Position numbers and translations under genes: made by a program | In this document: piece by piece, positions 57,039 to 64,000 of the stretch | Layout of the letters: every line of letters begins with the position of its first letter | Numbering within the stretch: the stretch's first letter is position 1 | Assembly: GCF_001629705.1 (NCBI RefSeq) | Contig: NZ_CP015378.1 | Location: 3,348,001 to 3,412,000 of the forward strand | Direction of reading: 5' to 3' | Source: Fictibacillus phosphorivorans | GTDB lineage: Bacteria; Bacillota; Bacilli; Bacillales; Fictibacillaceae | Length of the DNA stretch: 64,000 bases | The notes under the pieces: generated by a model | Seen by the model: the letters and a program-made list of their open reading frames with translations, nothing else | Told to the model about the DNA's origin: nothing | The model's database searches: none

Positions 57039-58415
57039 TTAAGCTTGTTTACTTTTAAACAAGAACTCTTCATATTCTTTTTCATGTTTGGTTGTTACAG
57101 ACAGATTTTGCAGCGCACGGTGAAACTGTTGATAATCTAGAGCGAATAAGAAATGATTCTCTAACCCACTAGCCGTTAGTACCCCGAACTCCCAGACGGC
57201 ATTATAGTCACGCTTATTCAAAGATTTTGCCATCAAGTCTAAGACTTTCAATATTTCTGTACAAACCAATACATTGTCTTTCGCATAATGTCGGATGTAC
57301 CCAAATGCATTATATAAGTAGTGACTGAAATCTCTTTCTTGTAAAACAACACGCAGATTGTTTTCTTTGTCTACTAAATACTTTGAGAATACCGAGCATC
57401 GTGAAATAGATGTGAGAACCTCTCCAAGTTGATAGATCGAGTTCGTTGCTGTCTTCGGATCATTATTTCCGAGTGACCGAATGGCAACTTCCACGAGTTT
57501 ATTGATACTAAATTCGATATCTTGTACCTCTGTCTGCCTTCTCCCAATTTTGATCATAGATAGATACTTCTGTTCATCGATTTTGTTTTCTCCTCTTTTC
57601 CAATAAGAAAGAAAAGGTGTTGAGGCATACACATAACTACCAATCGTATACTCCAATCGGATAACAATATCATCACGCTCGGCTTCTTTCATGATCGAGA
57701 TAAAATCAACGAGTTGAATAAACCCAGATTTTTTAGCCGCGATCGTATAACCGCTCTCTTCACAGATATCACTGTTCACAGTCGTCAAGTCGTTCACTTT
57801 ATAAGGATCTACTTCATCCTCAAGCGTATTCTTCACGATCGATAACGCTTCGTTCTTCATGTCATACGTCATCTGGTTCACTTGAAGCCAAGCGACCGCA
57901 TGATTGATAAAAAAGATAAACGTTCCCATGGCAAACGCTGCAATGATTGCTGCCACCAAAGGAACTGCAAAATAATATTCAGCCATCCTCTTGTTCAAGA
58001 ATAGAAAGCTCAGCAACATATAAATAAAGCTTGAAGTAAATATTCCTAAAACACGTTGTGTTGATTTACTAGCAATAAAGTTTTTCAGCATACGTGGAGA
58101 AAATTGTCCAGAAAAGGTTGTAAACACAACAAGAATCAAGTTAAAAGTAAAAGTGGTAAGCGTTAGAGTGGCTGCCGTAAGCGTCCCTACTAAATTTCGC
58201 GTAAGATCATAATCAACTGCAAAAAAAGGACGCATCTGATTTCCTAAATCGTACTTTAGATCTGTCGTTAATGTCGCCGTAACTAGTAGTACAGAAAACA
58301 AAACGTAAAGTACAGGAGTGAACCACATATTGGATTGCACGGTATGTGATAGTTCTCTCTCCGACATTTTTGTATATTTCTTTAAATAATTATCTAACAG
58401 GTTCAATCTAAACAT
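57039..58415 (-). CDS. DUF2254 family membrane protein
   Basis: A 458-residue protein. The first 190 residues contain four membrane helices (MWFTPVLYVLFSVLLVTATLT, LVGTLTAATLTLTTFTFNLILVVFTTF, VLGIFTSSFIYMLLSFLFL, FAVPLVAAIIAAFAMGTFIFFINH; landmarks). The C-terminal 260 residues are cytoplasmic and helical. The LTFTFN and FSPRMLKNF strings between helices 2 and 3 are typical of DUF2254. Function is unknown. It is monocistronic and converges on the kinase gene. Confidence 0.85.
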   Translation of the reverse strand: MFRLNLLDNYLKKYTKMSERELSHTVQSNMWFTPVLYVLFSVLLVTATLTTDLKYDLGNQMRPFFAVDYDLTRNLVGTLTAATLTLTTFTFNLILVVFTTFSGQFSPRMLKNFIASKSTQRVLGIFTSSFIYMLLSFLFLNKRMAEYYFAVPLVAAIIAAFAMGTFIFFINHAVAWLQVNQMTYDMKNEALSIVKNTLEDEVDPYKVNDLTTVNSDICEESGYTIAAKKSGFIQLVDFISIMKEAERDDIVIRLEYTIGSYVYASTPFLSYWKRGENKIDEQKYLSMIKIGRRQTEVQDIEFSINKLVEVAIRSLGNNDPKTATNSIYQLGEVLTSISRCSVFSKYLVDKENNLRVVLQERDFSHYLYNAFGYIRHYAKDNVLVCTEILKVLDLMAKSLNKRDYNAVWEFGVLTASGLENHFLFALDYQQFHRALQNLSVTTKHEKEYEEFLFKSKQA

Positions 58416-58534
58416 GTGTACATCCCCTCAGAAGTAAAAAAAACGGTTATTTGGGACCACTTAAGATGTTAGTAGTTCCTCTCCTATTTTGCCCTATTAA
58501 AAAAAAGTCAAACTTTCTATCAGCTTTATCGCAA

Positions 58535-58566
58535 TAAAAAAAGCGATTCTTTATGATAGAATCGCA
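58535..58566 (-). terminator. Terminator of the 58569 GNAT gene
   Basis: GCGATTCT / AGAATCGC stem followed by seven T on the minus strand. Confidence 0.9.
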
Positions 58567-58568
58567 CG

Positions 58569-59072
58569 TCATTTCTTCATTATTTTATTGCAAAACGATT
58601 GGATGACTCGTTCCTCTTCGTTCCGCTCCTTGTATTGCTCCCCACTGTATTCACCTATCACTTTTCTCCAAAAAGTCTGTGCAGGTTTATTCGCTTTTAT
58701 TTGAGATACTTGCCAATTTCCTTTATGTTTTTCAAATATTTGATGAGCAGCAAGTTTCCCTAAACCTCCAAGCCTGAACTTTTTCATGATAAAAAATTCA
58801 GAGATCGACCAATATTGATCGTTTTCCTCCTGTATTTCACTTACTAAGACAAACCCTGCTAGTTTGCCTTCTTTTTCGATCAGATAAGGAAAACGGCGAC
58901 TTTCTTGCCAATAGTTATCTAAATAAGCATACTGACCATAAACTCCATTATCGCTCACTTGAAGGTCTATAAACTCTGAGAAATCATAAAAATAAAACTG
59001 CATAAGATTTTGGATTGTTTCTTTATCCCTTGACTCTGCTACCTTTATTACTGGAATCTGTTTCATCAACAT
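58569..59072 (-). CDS. GNAT-family acetyltransferase
   Basis: A 167-residue acetyltransferase. It opens PVIKVAESRDKETIQNLMQFYFYDFSEF, with YWSISEFFIMKKFRLGGLGKLAAHQIFEKHKG as the acetyl-CoA motif A (RLGGLGK) and ANKPAQTFWRKVIGEY as motif B. The same arrangement is found in GNATs annotated as being of unknown specificity. AGGGAG precedes the ATG 9 nt upstream. The alkyltransferase-like gene ends 27 bp before it, suggesting co-transcription. Confidence 0.85.
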   Translation of the reverse strand: MLMKQIPVIKVAESRDKETIQNLMQFYFYDFSEFIDLQVSDNGVYGQYAYLDNYWQESRRFPYLIEKEGKLAGFVLVSEIQEENDQYWSISEFFIMKKFRLGGLGKLAAHQIFEKHKGNWQVSQIKANKPAQTFWRKVIGEYSGEQYKERNEEERVIQSFCNKIMKK

Positions 59073-59098
59073 CTAACATTTCTCCCTGTAATTGGTGA

Positions 59099-59422
59099 TT
59101 ACATACTATCCTCGCAATCTGGCGAATATCTGTAAGCTTCGATGTCCACTCTATTTTTCCCTTTAAATTGGACACCTTCATTTTCTAATCGCGATTTTTG
59201 TGTGAAGAACAATTCCTCATCTTGAATACCGATCTCTCCCTTTGCATTGATTACACGATGCCAAGGTAGGTCATGCTTTTTACTCATAGAGTGAAGGATA
59301 CGAACGACCTGCCGAGCACTTCTTGGATTTCCTGCTATCCTGGCAATCTGTCCGTAAGACATGACGTGACCGCTCGGTATATTTTTAATGACTTTGATTA
59401 CGTTCTTAGTAAAGAGTTCCAT
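59099..59422 (-). CDS. Alkyltransferase-like protein (MGMT family, catalytically inactive)
   Basis: A 107-residue protein with only the C-terminal DNA-binding domain of O6-methylguanine-DNA methyltransferase. The helix-turn-helix is VMSYGQIARIAGNPRSARQV. The alkyl-acceptor motif PCHRV reads PWHRVINAKGEI, with Trp replacing the catalytic Cys. That substitution defines ATL proteins, which bind O6-alkylguanine, bend the DNA and hand the lesion to nucleotide excision repair. UvrA and UvrB, the expected partners, are encoded about 5-10 kb away. Confidence 0.92.
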   Translation of the reverse strand: MELFTKNVIKVIKNIPSGHVMSYGQIARIAGNPRSARQVVRILHSMSKKHDLPWHRVINAKGEIGIQDEELFFTQKSRLENEGVQFKGKNRVDIEAYRYSPDCEDSM

Positions 59423-59461
59423 CTTTTCGCCTCCTTTTAAAAGAATAAAGAAGCTTTCTAA

Positions 59462-59504
59462 AAAAAAAGAGTGTTAAATCTATAATCAGATTTAACACTC
59501 TTTT
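59462..59504 (-). terminator. Terminator of the ABC-F gene
   Basis: AAGAGTGTTAAATC / GATTTAACACTCTT perfect 14 bp stem, 8-nt loop, flanked by T-runs. Confidence 0.93.
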
Positions 59505-59512
59505 GTTGGTTT

Positions 59513-61132
59513 TTATTGATACATCAATTGGCGCTGCTTCTTCAATTCATCATTCGCCAAGTACTCATCATAAGACATTTGCTTATCAAGAATTCCTTTA
59601 GGCGTGATTTCAATGATACGGTTCGCGATCGTTTCAACGAACTGATGGTCATGTGATGTGAACATCAATGCACCTTTGTAGCCGATTAATCCGTTGTTCA
59701 ACGCTGTGATAGACTCTAGATCCAAGTGGTTCGTAGGATCATCCATGATCAATACATTTGATCCGCTTAGCATCATCTTAGAAAGCATACAACGTACTTT
59801 CTCTCCTCCAGATAATACAGACGGCTTTTTCATTACTTCTTCACCTGAGAAGAGCATACGTCCTAAGAATCCACGAAGGAAGCTTTCCGTTTGATCTTCA
59901 GGAGAATATTGACGAAGCCAATCTACAAGAGTCTGCTCGCTGCCAGCAAAGTACTTCGAGTTATCACGCGGGAAGTACGCTTGAGACGTTGTTACACCCC
60001 ATTTGTATGTTCCGCTGTCCGCTTCCATCTCACCCATTAAAATTTTAAATAGAGTTGTGATGGCGATCTCTTCTTTACCTACAAAAGCAATCTTGTCGTC
60101 TTTGTTCATGATAAAGCTCACGTTATCAAGTACTTTTACACCGTCGATCGTTTTCGTTAGCCCTTCAACACGAAGAAGATCATTTCCGATCTCACGATTG
60201 ATGCCAAAGTTCACATACGGATATTTACGAGAAGAAGGTCGGATATCATCTAAAGAGATTTTATCCAATAACTTCTTACGTGAAGTAGCTTGTTTGGATT
60301 TAGATGCGTTCGCACTAAATCGAGCTACGAAAGCTTGAAGTTCTTTGATCTTTTCTTCTTTTTTCTTGTTTTGATCTTGTGCCATACGAAGCGCTAATTG
60401 AGAAGACTCATACCAGAAATCGTAGTTACCTACATAGATCTGGATCTTTCCAAAATCAAGGTCAGCCATGTGCGTACAAACTTTGTTTAAGAAGTGACGG
60501 TCATGGGATACAACGATAACGGTGTTCTCAAAATTGATCAAGAAATCTTCTAACCATTGAATCGCTTGTAAGTCTAAGTTGTTCGTCGGCTCATCCAGAA
60601 GAAGAACGTCCGGCTTACCGAAAAGAGCTTGAGCAAGCAATACTTTTACTTTTTCAGAACCTGTTAGTTCAGCTAGTTTCTTCGTGTGAAGATCTTCTTT
60701 AATGCCAAGACCTTTAAGCAGGATCGCTGCCTCAGATTCTGCTTCCCAACCGTTTAGTTCAGCAAACTCACCTTCAAGTTCAGCTGCACGGATTCCGTCT
60801 TCATCTGAGAAATCAGCTTTCATATAGATCGCGTCTTTCTCTTGCATCACTTCATAAAGACGTGCGTGACCCATAATTACCGTTTGCATAACCTCTTGAT
60901 CTTCATACTCAAAATGGTTCTGCTTCAATACAGCTAGACGTTCGCCTGGAGTCATGTGAACGTCACCTGTTTGTGCTTCGATCTCACCAGACAGAATTTT
61001 TAAGAATGTAGATTTACCCGCACCGTTCGCACCGATCAAGCCGTAGCAGTTTCCTGGTGTAAACTTTATATTAACGTCTTCAAACAGCTTGCGGTCGCCG
61101 TAGCGAAGACCAACGTTAGTTACCGTAATCAT
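59513..61132 (-). CDS. ABC-F family ATPase (YkpA-like)
   Basis: A 539-residue soluble protein with two ABC cassettes and no membrane domain, a ribosome-associated translation factor class. Cassette 1 has GLIGANGAGKSTFLKIL near residue 30 and LLLDEPTNNLD near 180. Cassette 2 has an altered P-loop (IAFVGKEEIAITTLFKIL, not GxxGxGKS) with intact LSGGEKVRCML and IMDDPTNHLD. Members include YkpA/YbiT-type proteins. No signs of antibiotic-resistance ARE features were assessed. It is monocistronic. Confidence 0.9.
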   Translation of the reverse strand: MITVTNVGLRYGDRKLFEDVNIKFTPGNCYGLIGANGAGKSTFLKILSGEIEAQTGDVHMTPGERLAVLKQNHFEYEDQEVMQTVIMGHARLYEVMQEKDAIYMKADFSDEDGIRAAELEGEFAELNGWEAESEAAILLKGLGIKEDLHTKKLAELTGSEKVKVLLAQALFGKPDVLLLDEPTNNLDLQAIQWLEDFLINFENTVIVVSHDRHFLNKVCTHMADLDFGKIQIYVGNYDFWYESSQLALRMAQDQNKKKEEKIKELQAFVARFSANASKSKQATSRKKLLDKISLDDIRPSSRKYPYVNFGINREIGNDLLRVEGLTKTIDGVKVLDNVSFIMNKDDKIAFVGKEEIAITTLFKILMGEMEADSGTYKWGVTTSQAYFPRDNSKYFAGSEQTLVDWLRQYSPEDQTESFLRGFLGRMLFSGEEVMKKPSVLSGGEKVRCMLSKMMLSGSNVLIMDDPTNHLDLESITALNNGLIGYKGALMFTSHDHQFVETIANRIIEITPKGILDKQMSYDEYLANDELKKQRQLMYQ

Positions 61133-61305
61133 ATTGGATATCTCTCCTTTTTATATATAACTGACCAACCTATCTCTATCAGCCTACATACATATATTCA
61201 AATCCGTATCCTACAAAAATGCATACTTACTGATTGTATCATAAATAGTAGATGTATAACCTTACAATCTTTTACCCACATTGAAAATTTTAAACTTTGC
61301 ACACA

Positions 61306-61343
61306 TAAAAAAGCTCAAAAGACAGATAGCCTTTGAGCTTTTC
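61306..61343 (-). terminator. Terminator of the TAXI-TRAP transporter operon
   Basis: AAAAGCTCAAA / TTTGAGCTTTT stem followed by a T-run on the minus strand. Confidence 0.85.
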
Positions 61344-61347
61344 CCTT

Positions 61348-63333
61348 TTAAACAGCTGGAGATGAAGGAGCTTGTGTGTTGTCTTTTTTTAATAACCAAT
61401 ACTGACTTCCAAGCATAAGAGCGAACGCTGCAAGACCGATCGCACTGAACATGCCTTCTGGATAGATCAGCAAGAAGCCGATCGCAACGGCTGCGATTCT
61501 TTCTAACCAAGAAATAGGTCTCATCCAATAGCCGATCATACCTGCACCAATGGCAATCATTCCGACAAATGCCGTCGAGATCACCCAAATGGCTTCTACC
61601 CAAGTGGTATCAATCAACATGAGCTGTGGTGATATGACGAAAATGTACGGAATAATAAATGCTGCAATGGCTAGTTTTGATGATAATATACCGGTTCGTA
61701 TCGGTTCACCGCCCGAAACCCCAGCTGCTGCAAAGGCTGCAAGCGCTACAGGAGGTGTAATATCCGCGATGATTCCAAAATAAAAGACAAACATGTGAGC
61801 GGAAAGATCAGGAACACCAAACAATAAAATAGCTGGTGCTGCAATCGTTGATGTTATGACATAGTTCGCGGTGGTAGGCGATCCCATTCCAAGTACAAGC
61901 GATGCGATCATTGTTAAGATCAATGTCGGAATAAGATAGCCACCTGATAACTCGAGCAAACCGTTCGCCATCTTAAGACCAACACCTGTTACGGTTACAA
62001 CCCCGACGATCATACCCGCTGCTGCTGTAGCCGCTGCAACACCAAGAGCTGTTCTCGCGCCATCAGCTAATGCTTCAAAAAAGAGCTTAGGTCCCATACG
62101 AGTTTTCTTGTTTAACATCCCTACAGCAATCGCACTCACAATTGACCATAAAGCTGATTTTGTAACACTGACCCCATTCATTAGTAGAACAATAACCACA
62201 ACGATCGGAATCAACAAATACACTTGTTTCATAACTCTTTTCGTTTCAGGCATCTCTTCACGTGATAACCCTCTAAGACCGATACGTTTTGCTTCTAAAT
62301 GGGTCATGATCCATATTCCTGCAAAGTATAGAACCGCAGGAATGGCAGCAGCTTTGGCGATATCCCAATAGGTGATACCACCGCCGATAAATTCAACCAT
62401 CAAAAACGCTGCAGCACCCATGACAGGAGGCATGATCTGACCACCTGTTGAAGAAGCAGCCTCGACGGCTCCTGCAAAGTTTTTGTCATAACCTAATCGT
62501 TTCATCATCGGAATGGTAAAAGCCCCAGAAGTTACAACGTTAGCCACCGAGCTTCCACTGATCGTTCCTTGAAGAGCGCTAGAGAAAATGGCTACCTTAG
62601 CAGGTCCCCCGACTCGTCTTCCAGCGATAACGATGGATAGATCATTAAAATATTCGCCCACTCCCGTTTTAACGAGAAAGGCTCCAAATAAAAGAAACAA
62701 GAAGATATATGTGGATGAAACTGCGAGCGGTGTTCCTAAAATACCTTCTGTTGTAAAGAACATCGTCCTTACGATTCGTTCGATCGTCAACCCTTTGTGC
62801 TCTAAAAAGCCCGGCATATAAGGTCCCATATACGCGTAAAGCAAGAATAGACCTGCAATAATCGTGATCGGCAGCCCAACGACCCTTCTTGTTGCTTCTA
62901 GAACAAGTATGATCGCGAGCACACCTATTAAGAAATCTTGAGTCGTTAATCTTCCTACCCTCATAACTAGGTCATCCATGAATAGATACCAATAAGATCC
63001 CACGGCTATCGATAGAACAGCCAAAATCATGTCATACCAAGCAACTTGAAACAGCGGCTTCCCTTCTTTTTTCTTTTTAGAAGCTGGGAAGAGCAAAAAG
63101 ATTAACGTTAGCGCAAAACCTAGATGAATCGTTCTTTGTAATTGTGCTGGCAATACTCCAAAAATAGCTGTATAGAGCTGAAATAACGAAAACGAGATCA
63201 AACCGATGAGTGTGATCCAATAAAGAGCACCTTTTAATTTTCGAAAGCCTGCTTCTGGATCGTACTTTTCCATCAGTTCCTGTACAGCTTGATCCGATAT
63301 TTGTTCACGCTCGTTATGCTTGTTCTTATCCAA
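61348..63333 (-). CDS. TRAP transporter permease, 4TM/12TM fusion (DctQM)
   Basis: A 661-residue integral membrane protein in which the small (about 4 helices, residues 35-170) and large (about 12 helices, 180-640) TRAP transporter subunits are fused, the usual form for TAXI-type systems. Conserved stretches include LFLLFGAFLVKTGVGEYFNDL, SSALQGTISGSSVANVVTSGAFTIPMMKRLGYDKNFAGAVEAASSTGGQIMPPVMGAAAF (landmarks) and GMGSPTTANYV. It imports an organic acid driven by an ion gradient; the substrate is unknown. It lies downstream of DUF1850 (8 bp overlap) and the TAXI binding protein. Confidence 0.93.
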   Translation of the reverse strand: MDKNKHNEREQISDQAVQELMEKYDPEAGFRKLKGALYWITLIGLISFSLFQLYTAIFGVLPAQLQRTIHLGFALTLIFLLFPASKKKKEGKPLFQVAWYDMILAVLSIAVGSYWYLFMDDLVMRVGRLTTQDFLIGVLAIILVLEATRRVVGLPITIIAGLFLLYAYMGPYMPGFLEHKGLTIERIVRTMFFTTEGILGTPLAVSSTYIFLFLLFGAFLVKTGVGEYFNDLSIVIAGRRVGGPAKVAIFSSALQGTISGSSVANVVTSGAFTIPMMKRLGYDKNFAGAVEAASSTGGQIMPPVMGAAAFLMVEFIGGGITYWDIAKAAAIPAVLYFAGIWIMTHLEAKRIGLRGLSREEMPETKRVMKQVYLLIPIVVVIVLLMNGVSVTKSALWSIVSAIAVGMLNKKTRMGPKLFFEALADGARTALGVAAATAAAGMIVGVVTVTGVGLKMANGLLELSGGYLIPTLILTMIASLVLGMGSPTTANYVITSTIAAPAILLFGVPDLSAHMFVFYFGIIADITPPVALAAFAAAGVSGGEPIRTGILSSKLAIAAFIIPYIFVISPQLMLIDTTWVEAIWVISTAFVGMIAIGAGMIGYWMRPISWLERIAAVAIGFLLIYPEGMFSAIGLAAFALMLGSQYWLLKKDNTQAPSSPAV

Positions 63334-63829
63334 GTTTTATCCCTCCTATCAACCTTTGCCATACGTTCAGTTTTTCTACTTTTATTGAAACCCAGGACCC
63401 TTTTTCACTGAATGATGAGAAGGGATATTTATTCCCATTTAGAAGAAGTGTATGATTGGCTATAATTTGTCCGATCCGAATATCTAATGAAGGAAATGTT
63501 CTTTTCATGTTCGATAAAATATAGTTTCCATCCTTTTGCGCAAACATTTCACCTTCAGATGCACCAGATGGCATGCCCACTCCAAATTCCTGAAACCTCA
63601 TTTCAGTTTGAAGGATTTCTTCATGATGAACGTGGTAGATTTCACGGACCGGTGTTTTATGGATCGAGTGTATGTATTCAATACTGAATTCACTATCCTC
63701 TTGTGCATCAAAGAAAGCTAAAGGTTTCCCTGTCTTTCCGTCTTCAATCACAACAGCATTGAAAAATGGCACCATTGAAAACATGATTAAGACCACTAAA
63801 CCCACGATGCTCACAATAATTTTCTTCAT
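63326..63829 (-). CDS. DUF1850 protein associated with the TAXI-TRAP transporter
   Basis: A 167-residue protein with an N-terminal membrane anchor or signal (KIIVSIVGLVVLIMFSMVPFFNAVV) and an extracytoplasmic beta-rich domain (EFSIEYIHSIHKTPVREIYHV; FQEFGVGMPSGASEGEMF). This is the DUF1850 pattern, a family found almost only beside TAXI-type TRAP transporters. Its function is unknown, possibly an accessory subunit. It overlaps the permease gene by 8 bp and follows the binding-protein gene by 49 bp. Confidence 0.85.
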   Translation of the reverse strand: MKKIIVSIVGLVVLIMFSMVPFFNAVVIEDGKTGKPLAFFDAQEDSEFSIEYIHSIHKTPVREIYHVHHEEILQTEMRFQEFGVGMPSGASEGEMFAQKDGNYILSNMKRTFPSLDIRIGQIIANHTLLLNGNKYPFSSFSEKGSWVSIKVEKLNVWQRLIGGIKLG

Positions 63830-63878
63830 GAGAATACATGGACTAAAAAATAATCTTTTAGTCCATGCTCGACACCTC

Positions 63879-64000
63879 TTATTTTAAGATTCCTTTTTCT
63901 TCAAAATACTTTTTAGCGCCAGGATGGAAGTCAATCCCCATTCCTTCTACTGCATTCTCTGCAGAGATTAACTCTCCTTTTGCATGACTGATCTTATCCG
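63879..64000 (-). CDS. TAXI-family TRAP transporter substrate-binding protein, C-terminal part
   Basis: The last 40 codons of an extracytoplasmic binding protein, ending AVEGMGIDFHPGAKKYFEEKGILK before a TAA. The string HPGAxKYFxEKG is the characteristic end of TAXI (TRAP-associated extracytoplasmic immunogenic) solute receptors. The gene is cut by the window edge. It is the first gene of the TAXI-DUF1850-DctQM operon. Confidence 0.88.
   Translation of the reverse strand, partial: DKISHAKGELISAENAVEGMGIDFHPGAKKYFEEKGILK

Overview
The window is a chromosomal segment of a low-to-moderate-GC Gram-positive endospore-former type bacterium (Bacillaceae). The gene set and order are those of the Bacillus subtilis tpi-pgk-gapA-cggR, clpP, yvc/trxB, his and hprK-yvl-uvr-csbA neighbourhoods. 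Shine-Dalgarno sites are strong AGGAGG types, starts are often TTG or GTG, and the CggR, CtsR, TRAP, LexA (DinR) and Crh/HprK systems are Firmicute-specific. The exact genus cannot be proven from the sequence. No tRNA, rRNA, CRISPR, prophage or transposase gene was seen.

Layout. 1-4.3 kb: central glycolysis (tpiA partial, pgk, gapA, cggR) with the CggR operator. 4.6-7.7 kb: rpoN/sigL, a cold shock gene with a long leader, a small unknown gene, and clpP behind a CtsR operator. 7.8-10.6 kb: an MDR reductase and a solitary trpE with a complete TRAP attenuator. 10.7-18 kb: crh-whiA-glmR-rapZ-nudix, trxB and a TPR protein. 18.5-25 kb: the eight-gene his operon hisZGDBHAFI. 25.5-32.7 kb: chaA and accessory genes, including a TlpA-like redoxin and putP. 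32.8-36.7 kb: hprK-lgt-yvoD-ppaX-yvoF. 36.7-40.6 kb: a GNAT, a zinc-ribbon/S4-like protein, a candidate structured RNA and the secreted protease InhA. 40.8-42.9 kb: yvlB-yvlC-yvlD envelope-stress-type genes. 43.0-49.5 kb: a + strand signalling island (CheW-like, MCP, two c-di-GMP enzymes, LuxR-type regulator). 49.5-55.8 kb: uvrB-uvrA, a TauE exporter and csbA. 56-64 kb: a protein kinase with a tiny Ser/Lys/Tyr-rich partner, DUF2254, GNAT, alkyltransferase-like protein, ABC-F ATPase, and a TRAP-type (TAXI/DctQM/DUF1850) uptake system running off the end.

Regulatory logic visible in sequence: CggR controls the glycolytic operon, and HprK and Crh link glycolytic flux to CcpA-type catabolite control. 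TRAP controls trpE, CtsR controls clpP, LexA controls uvrBA, and a sigma-D-like promoter precedes the chemosensory island.

Intergenic space is unusually rich in repeats. There is a 129-206 bp hairpin element (four good copies and one decayed copy), a roughly 30 bp GGGGTCTGACCCC palindrome (five copies, one fused into the trpE reading frame), and three tandem arrays with 20 or 21 bp periods. The best candidate for something undescribed is the roughly 210-nt structured RNA at 37886-38097. It has a promoter, nested stems and a strong terminator upstream of an uncharacterised zinc-ribbon/S4-like gene.
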